Of a stretch of 64,000 nucleotides of DNA, positions 15,922 to 25,037 are shown in pieces. Below the pieces are notes generated by a model. It searched no databases and had not been told where the DNA came from. It saw only the letters and a program-made list of their open reading frames with translations. The position numbers were made by a program, and so were the translations under genes. This DNA comes from DATAEY01 sp045805565 (GTDB taxonomy: Bacteria > Actinomycetota > Thermoleophilia > Solirubrobacterales > Solirubrobacteraceae): positions 1 through 64,000 of the forward strand of contig JBJMKZ010000025.1 in the NCBI GenBank assembly GCA_045805565.1, in the 5' to 3' direction. The stretch's first letter is position 1. Each line of letters begins with the position of its first letter.

Positions 15922-16488
15922 ATGGCCCGACGGTCGCTTCGGCCTCACATGAACCAGATTCGTTCCTGGGTGCGCCAGGGTCGCACCGACGCCTGGATCG
16001 CCCATCAGCTCGAGGTGACGGTGCAGGAGATCCAGGCGTTCAAGCGCGACAACGAGCTGGCCCCGGACGAGGGGGAGGCCGCGGGCGGCGAGGCCTTCCC
16101 CGAGGAGATCGACCTGCGCGCCGAGGACGACGCGCTGATCGCCGCCGAGCTCGACGCCGCGCAGACGCAGGGCCCGGATGCCGACGAGGGCGCGGAATCG
16201 GAGTCCGCGGAGAGCCCCGGCGGCGAGGCTGGGACTCCCGCCCGTTCCCGGCGACGGGGCCGGCGAGGCGGACGAGGGCGTCGGCGCAGCGGGCCGGCCA
16301 CGCTCGAGGGCACCTTCGACCACGGCGAGGAGGGCTACGGGCTGTGGCTCGACCCGGCGGTCCAGGACGACCCCATCTACGCCGAGCACTGGGCCGGGCA
16401 CCGGCCGGTCGAGGTGACCGTCGAAGAGGACCAGATCGTGATTCGCCGCGGCGGAGACGGCGACGCCCCCGCCGACGAGCCCGACTAG
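15922..16488 (+). CDS. Conserved protein with N-terminal helix-turn-helix-like segment
   Basis: The 188-residue protein begins with a helical segment (about 10-45: NQIRSWVRQGRTDAWIAHQL then VTVQEIQAFKRDNEL) that looks like a resolvase-type HTH. A long acidic stretch (48-105), a basic RRRGRRGGRGRRR patch (about 110-125) and a C-terminal domain (about 130-180, FDHGEEGYGLWLDPAVQDDP) follow. The charge layout suggests nucleic-acid association. Function is unknown. ATG 15922 follows TAGGCT (15906-15911) by 10 bases; ATG 15949 is an alternative start. Confidence 0.6.
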   Translation: MARRSLRPHMNQIRSWVRQGRTDAWIAHQLEVTVQEIQAFKRDNELAPDEGEAAGGEAFPEEIDLRAEDDALIAAELDAAQTQGPDADEGAESESAESPGGEAGTPARSRRRGRRGGRGRRRSGPATLEGTFDHGEEGYGLWLDPAVQDDPIYAEHWAGHRPVEVTVEEDQIVIRRGGDGDAPADEPD

Positions 16489-16492
16489 CGGA

Positions 16493-16813
16493 CTAGGTCT
16501 CCACCCGTCGCCCGCCCGCGAAGTCGACCGCCTCGCGGACGTAGCGGGCGAAGGCGGCGTCGGCCACGGTCGGGAGGTCCCACGCGCGCGGGTGATCCGG
16601 CGCGATCGAGACCGCGAGCTCGAGGCACCAGTCGGTGCCGCGCTGGTAGAGGTCGGCCAGCTCGGCGGTGGTGAACGCCCCGCCCAGGCGGCGCCGCAGC
16701 TCCGCGACGATCCGCTCGGTCACGCGCTCGAGGGCGGCGCGGTCCTCGTCGGGCGCCTCCTGCAGTCGCCGCTGGCCGTCGTCCCACTGGAAGCTGGCGT
16801 TCTCGTAGCTCAC
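16493..16813 (-). CDS. Conserved hypothetical helical protein
   Basis: The 106-residue protein starts at GTG 16813. It is helical and acidic, with ERVTERIVAELRRRL and TTAELADLYQRGTDW segments and a C-terminal VADAAFARYVREAVDF. No catalytic motif is seen. It lies downstream of the FtsB-like gene in the same direction (43-base gap), so it may belong to the enolase-ftsB transcription unit. Confidence 0.7.
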   Translation of the reverse strand: MSYENASFQWDDGQRRLQEAPDEDRAALERVTERIVAELRRRLGGAFTTAELADLYQRGTDWCLELAVSIAPDHPRAWDLPTVADAAFARYVREAVDFAGGRRVET

Positions 16814-16856
16814 GCGGCGCACCAGGCTAGCGGTAGCCCGGCTCCAGCCCGCGTGG

Positions 16857-17225
16857 TCAGCCGCGCGGCGGGAGCCCCTCGACCACGAACGGGCGCTCTC
16901 CGCGGCGGACCATCCCCAGGGCCCGCGCCTCGCGCTCGAGCGACCGGGGCTCATGCAGTGCGCGCCGGCGCGCCAGCAGCCGGGCGTTCTCGCGCTGGAG
17001 GGTTCGCAGCTCGGCCTGCCTCGCCTTGGACTCACGCCAGGTCTGGACGTAGGAGACGGCGGGACCGACGTAGAGCAGCAGCACGCCGGCCAGCACGACC
17101 AGCAGGGTGACGCGGCCGACGCGGTCCCAGCGGACACCGGCCGCGGGGCGCGGCCCGGCCCGCCGTCTCCGGCGCGCCGGTCGGGTGCGCGAGCGGGGCG
17201 CGGCGGAGGCTCGGGCCGAGGCCAT
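16857..17225 (-). CDS. FtsB/DivIC-family septum formation initiator
   Basis: The 122-residue protein has a basic Arg/Ala-rich cytoplasmic tail (1-35), one membrane span (about 40-60, TLLVVLAGVLLLYVGPAVSY) and a coiled-coil region (about 65-95, KARQAELRTLQRENARLLAR) followed by ALGMVRRGERPFVVEGL, the typical end of the family. It would join the FtsQ-FtsL-FtsB divisome complex. It lies downstream of enolase, an arrangement common in Actinobacteria. The start is ATG 17225. Confidence 0.85.
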   Translation of the reverse strand: MASARASAAPRSRTRPARRRRRAGPRPAAGVRWDRVGRVTLLVVLAGVLLLYVGPAVSYVQTWRESKARQAELRTLQRENARLLARRRALHEPRSLEREARALGMVRRGERPFVVEGLPPRG

Positions 17226-17275
17226 GGCCGGGGCTTCGCCGCCAGGCGCCCCGCTCCTGCCGCGCCGGCGCGCGC

Positions 17276-18550
17276 TCAGGAGCGGAAGGCGGACCTGCCC
17301 GGGAAGCTCGCGTCGGCGCCCAGCGCCTCCTCGATGCGCAGGAGCTGGTTGTACTTCGCCACCCGGTCCGAGCGGGACGGGGCGCCGGCCTTGATCTGGC
17401 CGCAGCCGGTGGCCACCGCGAGATCGGCGATGGTGACGTCCTCGGTCTCGCCGGACCGGTGCGACATCACCGCGGCGTAGCCCGCCTCGTGGGCGATACG
17501 GATGGCGTCGAGCGTCTCGGTCAACGTGCCCACCTGGTTGGGCTTGACCAGGATCGCGTTGCCCACCCCGCGCTCGATCCCCTCGCGCAGGCGCCGGGCG
17601 CTCGTGACGAACAGGTCGTCCCCCACCAGCTGGACGCCGGCGCCCAGCCGCTCGCTGAGTCGGCTCCAGCCGTCCCAGTCGTCCTGGTCCATGCCGTCCT
17701 CGATCGAGACCACCGGATAGCGGGCCGACAGGTCCGCCCAGTAGTCGGTGAGCTCGCCGGCCGACAGCGTTCGTCCCTCGTGCTCGAGGCGGTAGGCGCC
17801 GTCGCGGTAGAGCTCGCTGGTGGCGGGATCCAGCGCGATCGCCACGTCCTCGCCGGGCCGGCACCCCGCCGCCCCGATCGCCGCGACCAGCGCCTCCAGC
17901 GCGGCCTCGTTGGACTCGAGGTCGGGGGCGAAGCCGCCCTCGTCCCCCACCGCCGTGCCCAGGCCACGCTCGTGGAGGATCGACTTGAGCCGATGGAACA
18001 CCTCGGCCCCCACCCGCAGGCAGTCCGAGAAGCTCGACGCCCCGTAGGGAACGATCATGAACTCCTGGAAGTCGATCCGGTTGTCGGCGTGAGCCCCGCC
18101 GTTGATGACGTTCATCATCGGCACCGGGAGCAGGTGGGCGGCTTCCCCGCCCAGGTAGCGCCACAGCGGCTGGCGCTCCTCGGCCGCCGCCGCATGGGCC
18201 GCGGCCAGCGACACCGCCAGGATGGCGTTGGCTCCGAGCCGCGACTTGTCAGGTGTCCCGTCGAGGTCGACGAGCGCCCGGTCGAGGCCCTGCTGGTCGG
18301 CCGCGTCGCGACCGCACACCGCCTGGGCGATCTCGCCGTTGACGTGGCCCACGGCGCGCTGCACGCCGCGCCCCAGCCAGGCCTCGCCGCCGTCGCGCAG
18401 CTCGCTCGCCTCGAGCTCGCCGGTAGAGGCGCCCGACGGAACCGCCGCCCGCCCCGCCGCGCCGGAGCGCAGGGTCAGCTCTACCTCGACGGTGGGATTG
18501 CCACGGCTGTCGAGGATCTGGCGGGCGTGGATGCGCTCGATCTGGCTCAT
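17276..18550 (-). CDS. eno: Enolase
   Basis: This 424-residue enzyme interconverts 2-phosphoglycerate and phosphoenolpyruvate. The N-terminal ARQILDSRGNPTVEVE, substrate loop SGASTGE, magnesium ligands in ALDPATSE, VSIEDGMDQDD and VGDDLFVT, the catalytic Lys in LVKPNQVGT and the SHRSGETED signature are all intact. The start is ATG 18550; a TAGCCT -10 box lies at 18571-18576 (minus strand). The MazG gene ends 23 bases upstream, so cotranscription of the mfd-surA-mazG-eno-ftsB row is possible. Confidence 0.97.
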   Translation of the reverse strand: MSQIERIHARQILDSRGNPTVEVELTLRSGAAGRAAVPSGASTGELEASELRDGGEAWLGRGVQRAVGHVNGEIAQAVCGRDAADQQGLDRALVDLDGTPDKSRLGANAILAVSLAAAHAAAAEERQPLWRYLGGEAAHLLPVPMMNVINGGAHADNRIDFQEFMIVPYGASSFSDCLRVGAEVFHRLKSILHERGLGTAVGDEGGFAPDLESNEAALEALVAAIGAAGCRPGEDVAIALDPATSELYRDGAYRLEHEGRTLSAGELTDYWADLSARYPVVSIEDGMDQDDWDGWSRLSERLGAGVQLVGDDLFVTSARRLREGIERGVGNAILVKPNQVGTLTETLDAIRIAHEAGYAAVMSHRSGETEDVTIADLAVATGCGQIKAGAPSRSDRVAKYNQLLRIEEALGADASFPGRSAFRS

Positions 18551-18573
18551 GGCGCCGGCACCGGCGCGGCAGG

Positions 18574-19344
18574 CTATCGCGGGGTTCGCGCCCGCCGGTA
18601 GTAGTGGAGCTGGCGCTCGGGCGGCAGGTCGGCCCACGACTCGTCCTGCGCGGCGGCCAGCGCCTCCGCCGCCTCCGCCTGGCCCTGGAAGCGCCTGGCG
18701 GACGCCCGCAGGGCGAGCTCGGGGTCGACTCCGAGCCGGCGCGCGACGGCGACCGCCGCGAACAGGAGGTCACCGGCCTGCGCGAAGCGCTCCTCGCGCC
18801 CGGCGGCGGCTTCGAGCTCCCCCGCCGCCTCGCGCAGGCGTTGCAGCGACGCCTCGGGGGCGGGGAAGTCGAACCCGGCGGAGGCGGCACGCCGCTGGAG
18901 CTTGCGCGCCAGCAGGAGGGCCGGCAGGTTCTCGGGGACGTCGGCGAATGTGCCCGACGGACGCCCCGGCTCGTCGCGCTTGATCGCGTCCCAGTTGCGC
19001 AGTACCTCGGCGGCGCTGCGCGCCTCCGCGTTGCCGAACACGTGCGGGTGGCGGCGGATCAGCTTCTCGGCGCAGCGCTCGGCCACCGCGGCGAGATCGC
19101 CGCTCCCCCGTTCCTCCAGGAGCAGCGCGAGGAAGTGCACCTGGAAGAGCACGTCGCCCAGCTCGTCCACCAGCTTCGCGTCGTCCCCGGCGTCGGCGGC
19201 GTCGGCGAGCTCATACGCCTCCTCGACGGTGTGGGGGACGATCGAGCGCTCGTCCTGCTCGCGGTCCCAGGGGCAGTCCCGGCGCAGGCGGCGAGTGATC
19301 CCGTCCAGCCGCGCCAGGGCGCGCTGGATCTCGACCCGGCTCAC
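18574..19344 (-). CDS. mazG: MazG nucleoside triphosphate pyrophosphohydrolase
   Basis: This 256-residue protein hydrolyses NTPs to NMP and PPi as house-cleaning. The first MazG domain carries CPWDREQDERSI, the metal-binding EEAYELADA and DELGDVLFQVHF; a second, less conserved repeat lies at about 150-230 (RFAQAGDLLFAAVAVAR). GTG 19344 is chosen because it gives the usual N-terminus just before the LDGITRRLR helix. It lies 17 bases after the SurA-like gene. Confidence 0.9.
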   Translation of the reverse strand: MSRVEIQRALARLDGITRRLRRDCPWDREQDERSIVPHTVEEAYELADAADAGDDAKLVDELGDVLFQVHFLALLLEERGSGDLAAVAERCAEKLIRRHPHVFGNAEARSAAEVLRNWDAIKRDEPGRPSGTFADVPENLPALLLARKLQRRAASAGFDFPAPEASLQRLREAAGELEAAAGREERFAQAGDLLFAAVAVARRLGVDPELALRASARRFQGQAEAAEALAAAQDESWADLPPERQLHYYRRARTPR

Positions 19345-19361
19345 CGGCGGCGGGGCCCCGG

Positions 19362-20600
19362 TCAGGGCCCGGACGACGGGCCGCCCGGGGGCGGCGCGCC
19401 CTGGGGAGGCGCGCCCTGGGGCGGCGCGCCCTGGGGAGGCGCGCCCTGCGGGGCGCCGCCCTGCGGCGGGACCGCTCCAGGCGGGATCGTCGACGTCCGC
19501 TTCCGAGCCGGCGCGTTCTTGCAGCTGTCGATCACGAAGCCCTTGCGGCAGGTGGTTCGGGCCTTCCACTTCTTCTGGAAGGTGTTGACGAACCTCCGCA
19601 GCGCCTGCTCCTGGTTCTGGGACATCAGCACCTGGCGGATCGTCCCACGCACCTGCTGAAGGCTCTGCTGGGAGCCCGGAACCACCTTGGTCACCCGGAA
19701 GACGTAGTAGCCGAACTGCGTCTTGACCGGCCCGACGAGCTGGCCGCGCCGCGCCTTGAACGCGGCGCTGTCGAACGCGCGCTCCTGCTGGCCCGGGATC
19801 ACGTCGGACAGGCGTCCGCCGCGCGCCTTCGAGGTCTGGTCTATCGAGTAGCGCTTGGCCACCTGCGGCCACGGCGTGCCGCCCTGGATCGCCTGCCTGG
19901 CCTGCTGGGCGCCGCCGGAGGTCTTGGTGAGGACGACCTCGAGGCTGCGCCGCTCGGGCTGGGCGAAGCGGCGCTTGTTCTGGTTGTAGTAGTCGGAGAT
20001 CTGCTTCTCGGTCACCTTGTTCTTGTCGCGGACGACCTTGTCGCGGATCTTGCTCGACAGCAGGTCGAGCCTGACCCGCATGAGGATGTCCTGCTGGGTC
20101 ATCCCCGAGCTGCGCAGGAACCGCTGATAGCCCGCCTCGTCCGGGAACGACTGGCGCTTCTGCTGCTGGAAGGACGTCTGCACCTGCTTGGACGAGACCT
20201 TGATGCCCTCGTCCTGGGCCTCTCCCTGCAGCCACTGCGCCTGGATCAGGAACTGCAGCACCTGATCGCGCAGGCCGTTGTACTCCTGCCGGCACTGCGA
20301 GCGCAACTGCGCGTCGGTGAGCTTCGGCTGGCCGCGGGGGGCCGGGGGAGCGCTCCTGCGCTTCGCCGCCACGCACCGGGTGAACGAGGGAGCGTCGGGG
20401 ACGGGGACCGCGCGACCCTGGCCGGGAGGCTGAGACGACAGCGCGGCGACGCGCATCCAGTGGTCGAACGTGCTGCGCTTGATCACCGAGTCGTCCACCC
20501 GGACCACGGCGTTGCCGGGGACGCCGCCGCAGGCGCCCAGGACGGCGGCGAGCACAAAAAAGGCGCCAAGCGCCGGAATCGAGCGAAGCGGACGGGCCAC
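19362..20600 (-). CDS. SurA/PrsA-like peptidyl-prolyl isomerase lipoprotein
   Basis: The 412-residue precursor has a lipoprotein signal (1-24, lipobox VLGACGG), a SurA N-terminal-like helical region (about 30-200) and a parvulin-type rotamase domain (about 215-320) with SLEVVLTKT, GGRLSDVIPGQQ and FGYYVFRVTKV. A C-terminal tail carries PQGAP repeats. It probably assists folding of exported proteins at the membrane. It starts at ATG 20600, downstream of mfd in the same direction. Confidence 0.85.
   Translation of the reverse strand: MARPLRSIPALGAFFVLAAVLGACGGVPGNAVVRVDDSVIKRSTFDHWMRVAALSSQPPGQGRAVPVPDAPSFTRCVAAKRRSAPPAPRGQPKLTDAQLRSQCRQEYNGLRDQVLQFLIQAQWLQGEAQDEGIKVSSKQVQTSFQQQKRQSFPDEAGYQRFLRSSGMTQQDILMRVRLDLLSSKIRDKVVRDKNKVTEKQISDYYNQNKRRFAQPERRSLEVVLTKTSGGAQQARQAIQGGTPWPQVAKRYSIDQTSKARGGRLSDVIPGQQERAFDSAAFKARRGQLVGPVKTQFGYYVFRVTKVVPGSQQSLQQVRGTIRQVLMSQNQEQALRRFVNTFQKKWKARTTCRKGFVIDSCKNAPARKRTSTIPPGAVPPQGGAPQGAPPQGAPPQGAPPQGAPPPGGPSSGP
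19393..19445 (-). repeat. 15-base tandem repeat encoding PQGAP units
   Basis: GGCGCGCC recurs at 19393, 19408, 19423 and 19438, a strict 15-base period in the 3' part of the SurA-like gene. Each unit encodes five residues of the Pro/Gln/Gly tail, so copy number could change without a frameshift. Confidence 0.8.
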
Positions 20601-20627
20601 GCGAGCCGCCGATCCTACTAGCTCGCC

Positions 20628-20643
20628 GGCCGCCGACGCCGGC
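20628..20643. repeat. Intergenic 16-base repeat, copy 1
   Basis: GGCCGCCGACGCCGGC occurs here between mfd and the SurA-like gene and again at 29181-29196 and 29224-29239, all three outside genes. Confidence 0.5.
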
Positions 20644-20682
20644 GTGGGCCGGGACCGGCTGACCCCCCGCGCAGCGCCGATG

Positions 20683-23600
20683 TCAGGCCGCCTCGCGCGT
20701 GAGCGCCAGCAGCACGTCCGCCGCCCGCACCACCGCCGGGAACCGCCGCTCGGGCTGGCTCGGGACCCGGACCGACACCTGCGAGCGGCCGGACTCGTAG
20801 AGCGCCTCGGGGATCTGCTCCCGCAGTCGCCGTGCGCGCACAGAGTCCAGCTCGACCGGCGCCACCGCGAGCCGATCGCCGCGGAACGACACCGCTCGCG
20901 CCCCGGCCTGCCCGAGCTTGATCCGCGCCTGCTGGAGCGCGATCAGGTTGAGCAGCGGCGCCGGCGGAGGGCCGAACCGATCCTCGAGCTCGTCGCGCAG
21001 CAGCTCGAGGTCGGCGACCTCGCACGCCGCCGCGATGCGGCGGTGCACGTCGATCTTGGCCTGCTCGTAGGGGATGTACTCCGCGGGCACGAAGGCGTCG
21101 ACGTTCACGTCGAGGCGAACCGGTTCCTCGCGCGCGGCGCCGGCGCCGTCGGCGCCCATCGAGGCCACCGCCTCGTCGAGCATCTGCAGATACAGCTCGA
21201 ATCCCAGGGCGGCCACGTGCCCCGACTGCTCTTCGCCGAGCAGGTTCCCCGCGCCGCGGATCTCCAGGTCGCGCAGCGCGATCCGCACCCCCGCCCCCAG
21301 CTCGGTGTAGTCCGAGAGCGCGGTGAGGCGCTGCGCCGCCTCCGGGGTGAGCGCCGCGGCCGACGGATACAGCAGGTAGGCGTAGGCGCGCTCGGGGCTG
21401 CGCCCGACGCGCCCCCGGATCTGGTAGAGCTGGGCGAGCCCGAAGCCGTGGGAGTCCTCGACCACCAGCGTGTTGGCCTGGGGTATGTCGAGGCCCGATT
21501 CGATGATGCTGGTGCAGACCAGGACGTCGGCCTCGCCGCGCAGGAATGACAGCATCCGCTGCTCGAGCTCGCGCTCCTGGAGCTGGCCGTGCGCCACCAG
21601 GAAACGCAGGTCCGGGCACAGCCCGCGCAGGCGCTCCGCCGTCTCGTCGATCGTCTCGACGCGGTTGTGGAGGAAGAACGCCTGGCCGCCGCGGCGGCGC
21701 TCGCGCTCGAGCGCTCCTCGCACCAACTCCTCGTCGTATTCGCCGACGTAGGTGCGGATCGGGCGCCGGCCCTCGGGTGGGGTGTCGATGGTGGAGATGT
21801 CGCGCACCCCGGCCAGCGACATCTGCAAGGTTCGCGGGATCGGCGTGGCCGATAGCGAGATCACGTCCACCTTGAGCCGCAGCTGGCGCAGCAGCTCCTT
21901 CTGGCGCACGCCGAAGCGCTGCTCCTCGTCGACGATCAGCAGGCCGAGGTCCTTGGCGCGGACGTCGCGCGACAGCAGCCGGTGGGTGCCGATGAGGATG
22001 TCGAGCCTGCCCTCGGAGAACGCCCGGATGGCCGCGCGCTGCTCGCGCGGCGCACGGAAGCGCGAAACCTGCTCGACGCTGATCGGCCAGTCGGCCAGCC
22101 GCTCGCGGAAGGTGCCGTAGTGCTGCTGGGCGAGGATCGTGGTCGGCACCAGCATCAGCACCTGTTTGCCGCCCTCGGCCGCCTTGAAGGCGGCCCGGAG
22201 GGCGACCTCGGTCTTGCCGTAGCCGACGTCTCCGCAGATGAGGCGGTCCATCGGCCGGGGCGCCTCCATGTCCGCCTTGACCGCCTCGATGGCGTCGGCC
22301 TGGTCGGCGGTCTCCTGGAAGGAGAAGCGCTGCTCGAAGTCGCGCTGCCAGTCGGAGTCCGGCGCGAAGGCGTGCCCGGTGCGCCGGCGGCGCTCGGCGT
22401 AGAGGTTGAGCAGCTCGCCGGCCATCTCCTGCGCGGCGCGGCGCGCGCGCGCCTTCATCTGCTCCCAGCGCGTGCCTCCGAGCCGCGACAGCGGCGGGTG
22501 CTCCCCGCCGGCGCCCACGTAGCGCGAGATCTTGGCCAGCTGGTCGGAGGGGACGAACACCCGGTCGTCGCCCCGGTACTCCAGGTATAGGTAGTCGCGC
22601 GTGACGCCGGCGACCGTCTTGGTATCGAAGCCGGCGAAGCGGGCGATGCCGTGGTCCTCGTGCACCACGATGTCACCGGTGCGCAGGTCGGCGAACGAGC
22701 GCAGCACGCCGGCGCGCGGCGCCTCGGGCCGCACCGCCCGGCGGCGGCGCATGAGCCGGTGCTCGGGGATCACCGCCAGCCGGAACGGCGCCGCGATGAA
22801 GCCGTCGCGCAGGGAGGCGTGGGCGAAGCCCAGGCCGGCGTCGGCCGCCGCCCGCCCGTCCGTCCAGCCGGGGGTGAGCCGAGCGAGGTTGTAGGCGGCC
22901 CGCTCGCCCTCCCCCCGACGCGGCCAGGCGACCACGGTGCGATATCCGGAGCGCACCAGCTTCTCCAGCTCGGCCTCGGCGTCCTTCAGCGTGCGGGCGG
23001 GAAGATCGGCGGCCTGGGCGTGGAAGGCGACTGGCTGGTCGCGCATCACGGCGCCGAGCCGCACCCGGACCCGCTGGTCGAGCTCGGCGGCGATCCGCTC
23101 CGGCGCGACGTACAGGTGGTGGGCGTCCTGGTCATGGAAGGCGGCGGTGACGTCCTGCCAGTGGTCGGCCAGCGCCGGGCCGACGTCCTCGTCGGCGGCG
23201 ACGATCACCTCCGTCTCGGCGGGGGCGAGGTCCAGGAAGGCGCGGAAGTCTTCGACCGGCAGCAGGTCGGCGACGTCGGGCCTGTCGGCGGCGTCCTCGA
23301 GCGCGGCGAGCGCAGCCAGCTCCCGGTGCTCGGCGCCCAGCTCGGCGGCGGGCGCCACCTCGACTTCCTCGGCTTCGCCCAGCGAGCGCTGGGTGAAGGT
23401 GGAGAACCACCGCAGCGACTCGACCTCCTCGCCGAACAGGTCCACGCGGACCGCGCGCTCCTCGGTCGCCGGGTAGAGGTCGAGCAGGCCGCCACGCACG
23501 GCGAACTGCCCGCGCTCCTCGACCTGGTCGACCCGTTCGTAGCCGGCGTCCACCAGGTCGCGGGTCAGCTCGTCGACGTCGAGCAGCTCCCCGCGACGCA

Positions 23601-24036
23601 GGACCAGCCCGCGCGGGCGCAGCGCCGGGTCCGGGACCTTCTCCGACAGCGCCACCGCGCTGGCCACCACCACCGGCGGCTCGGGGGAACCCGAGCCCGA
23701 GCCCCATCGAAGCAGGGCGTCGAGAGCCGCCACCCGAAGCCCGACGAGGTGCGGCGCGGGCGCCAGGTGGGACTCGTAGGTGACCCCCCGCGAGGGATAG
23801 AACCGCACCGGACGGGGGCCAAGCCAGGCGCCCAGGTCGGCCGCCAGGTCGCGGGCGGCGCGGTCGTCGCCGGCCACCGCCACCGCGGGACGGGCCCGCA
23901 GCGAGTCGGAGTCCACCAGCCCCGCGACCAGATAGGCGCGCAGCGCCGGCGAGACGAACGCCTCGCCGCCCTCGCGGGCGAGGTCGAGCACGGCGGTGTC
24001 CTCGGCGGCGTAGGTGAGAAGGGGGCGCAGCGGCAT
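20683..24036 (-). CDS. mfd: Transcription-repair coupling factor Mfd
   Basis: This 1117-residue protein removes RNA polymerase stalled at DNA lesions and recruits UvrAB. Regions in order are the UvrB-homology module (about 1-330), the CarD-like RNA-polymerase interaction domain (about 470-545, GDIVVHEDHGIARFAGFD), the RecG-like helicase with Walker A GDVGYGKTEVA, DEEQ box VDEEQRFG, SATPIPRTL and QLYQIRGRVGRS, and the C-terminal TRCF domain. The start at ATG 24036 gives a normal length. A TAGAAT box lies about 50 bases upstream (24085-24090, minus strand). Confidence 0.96.
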   Translation of the reverse strand: MPLRPLLTYAAEDTAVLDLAREGGEAFVSPALRAYLVAGLVDSDSLRARPAVAVAGDDRAARDLAADLGAWLGPRPVRFYPSRGVTYESHLAPAPHLVGLRVAALDALLRWGSGSGSPEPPVVVASAVALSEKVPDPALRPRGLVLRRGELLDVDELTRDLVDAGYERVDQVEERGQFAVRGGLLDLYPATEERAVRVDLFGEEVESLRWFSTFTQRSLGEAEEVEVAPAAELGAEHRELAALAALEDAADRPDVADLLPVEDFRAFLDLAPAETEVIVAADEDVGPALADHWQDVTAAFHDQDAHHLYVAPERIAAELDQRVRVRLGAVMRDQPVAFHAQAADLPARTLKDAEAELEKLVRSGYRTVVAWPRRGEGERAAYNLARLTPGWTDGRAAADAGLGFAHASLRDGFIAAPFRLAVIPEHRLMRRRRAVRPEAPRAGVLRSFADLRTGDIVVHEDHGIARFAGFDTKTVAGVTRDYLYLEYRGDDRVFVPSDQLAKISRYVGAGGEHPPLSRLGGTRWEQMKARARRAAQEMAGELLNLYAERRRRTGHAFAPDSDWQRDFEQRFSFQETADQADAIEAVKADMEAPRPMDRLICGDVGYGKTEVALRAAFKAAEGGKQVLMLVPTTILAQQHYGTFRERLADWPISVEQVSRFRAPREQRAAIRAFSEGRLDILIGTHRLLSRDVRAKDLGLLIVDEEQRFGVRQKELLRQLRLKVDVISLSATPIPRTLQMSLAGVRDISTIDTPPEGRRPIRTYVGEYDEELVRGALERERRRGGQAFFLHNRVETIDETAERLRGLCPDLRFLVAHGQLQERELEQRMLSFLRGEADVLVCTSIIESGLDIPQANTLVVEDSHGFGLAQLYQIRGRVGRSPERAYAYLLYPSAAALTPEAAQRLTALSDYTELGAGVRIALRDLEIRGAGNLLGEEQSGHVAALGFELYLQMLDEAVASMGADGAGAAREEPVRLDVNVDAFVPAEYIPYEQAKIDVHRRIAAACEVADLELLRDELEDRFGPPPAPLLNLIALQQARIKLGQAGARAVSFRGDRLAVAPVELDSVRARRLREQIPEALYESGRSQVSVRVPSQPERRFPAVVRAADVLLALTREAA

Positions 24037-24115
24037 GAGCGCAGGGCAAGCGACCGCGCACGGGACGCGGCCGGCCTGGATCCGATTCTAGGCGGCGGGG
24101 AGCGGGGCCTGTGGC

Positions 24116-24132
24116 GGAGCCCGTTCGGCTCC
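24116..24132 (-). terminator. Possible terminator hairpin after the Clp_N/HTH gene
   Basis: GGAGCC (24116-24121) and GGCTCC (24127-24132) form a perfect 6-base stem with a 5-base loop, starting 18 bases past the stop at 24150. There is no U-rich tail, so intrinsic termination is uncertain. Confidence 0.35.
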
Positions 24133-24149
24133 CCGGCCCGGACTGCGCG

Positions 24150-24881
24150 CTAGAGCTCCGAGAGGCGGCTGAGCATCTCCTGCGGGTCGATGCTCATGCG
24201 CCGAAGGGTCTGCGCCGCGCCGCCCCGCTCGTCGCGCAATACCGCCAGCAGGAGGTGCTCCACGCCGATGTATCCCTCGCCTCGCTCGAGCGCCTCCTCC
24301 AGCGAGCGCTCGAGCACTCGTCGCGCATGGGGGGACAGCCCGCGCCAGGCGGGATGTCGCGGCTCGCCCGAGACGGCATCCCCGTTGCAGGAGGCCAGGG
24401 TGGGCTCCGCCGCCGCGCGCGCGTCGTCGAGGCGGGCTCCCATGGCGTGCAGCGCCCAGGTGGCATGGCTGCGCTCGCAACGCAGGATGCCCAGGAGCAC
24501 ATGCTCGGTCCCGACCACGTCGGCCCCCAGGGCGCGGGCCTCTTCGCGAGCCAGCTGGACGGCGTGTCGGGCCTCGGCGGTCACCAGCATCCGCCGTGGG
24601 CGCCCGGAAGCGCCGGGCTCGCGGCCGGCCCGACGGGAGTAGCGCTTGTGCGCCGCCTGGCGGGAGATTCCCATCGCGCGGGCGATGTCGGTCCAAGACA
24701 GGCCGGCCTCCACCGCGGCGGAGACCTGCAGCATCTCGAGCTCGTCCAAGCGCTCGCGAAGGGCGGTCAGCGCCCGCAGGCCGGCCTGCGGATCCAGCGT
24801 CCGCGTCGTCCGGCGCGCGAGCGTCTCCACCTCGGTGGGAGCACCGGACCCGGCTCGGATTTCATCCTCGGTGCACGCCAT
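24150..24881 (-). CDS. Clp N-terminal-domain protein with helix-turn-helix
   Basis: The 243-residue protein has an N-terminal region with a coiled segment and a helix-turn-helix (about 58-82, LSWTDIARAMGISRQAAHKRY), followed by two Clp_N repeats (about 98-150 with GTEHVLLGILR and about 175-235 with IGVEHLLLAVLRDERGGA). It lacks the AAA+ ATPase modules of ClpC, so it is more likely a regulator or adaptor than an unfoldase. It is divergent from the tandem peptide operon; control of that operon is an inference from position. The start is ATG 24881. Confidence 0.8.
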   Translation of the reverse strand: MACTEDEIRAGSGAPTEVETLARRTTRTLDPQAGLRALTALRERLDELEMLQVSAAVEAGLSWTDIARAMGISRQAAHKRYSRRAGREPGASGRPRRMLVTAEARHAVQLAREEARALGADVVGTEHVLLGILRCERSHATWALHAMGARLDDARAAAEPTLASCNGDAVSGEPRHPAWRGLSPHARRVLERSLEEALERGEGYIGVEHLLLAVLRDERGGAAQTLRRMSIDPQEMLSRLSEL

Positions 24882-24891
24882 TGCCCTGACA

Positions 24892-24909
24892 CCTGGCTAC
24901 CCTGGCTAC
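24892..24909. promoter_or_regulatory. 9-base tandem direct repeat in the Clp_N/HTH-peptide divergent region
   Basis: The 9-base unit CCTGGCTAC occurs twice back to back, 11 bases upstream of the ATG at 24881. Direct repeats of this kind can bind an HTH protein, and the encoded HTH protein is an obvious candidate. The rest of 24910-25025 shows a TTGACA at 24958-24963 but no convincing -10 box. Confidence 0.35.
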
Positions 24910-25025
24910 CCGCGCGCGAGAGTCGTGTACCCGCGAGCGCGCTTGCGTCAAACCCGGTTGACATCCGGTTTCCGCCCACCACCACGGGGGGATTCCCAAA
25001 TCGTTGGCGACCTGGATTCGCAGGC

Positions 25026-25034
25026 AAAGGAGGA
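25026..25034 (+). promoter_or_regulatory. Strong ribosome-binding site of the first tandem peptide
   Basis: AAAGGAGGA lies 3-4 bases before ATG 25038 and is the best Shine-Dalgarno match in the window, where many genes have none. It implies high translation of the peptide. Confidence 0.6.
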
Positions 25035-25037
25035 CTC

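Noticed and set aside
24958..24963. TTGACA as a standard promoter -35 for the peptide operon
   Set aside because: No acceptable -10 box lies 15-19 bases downstream (the region reads cccaccaccacggg). It may be chance or used by an alternative sigma factor.
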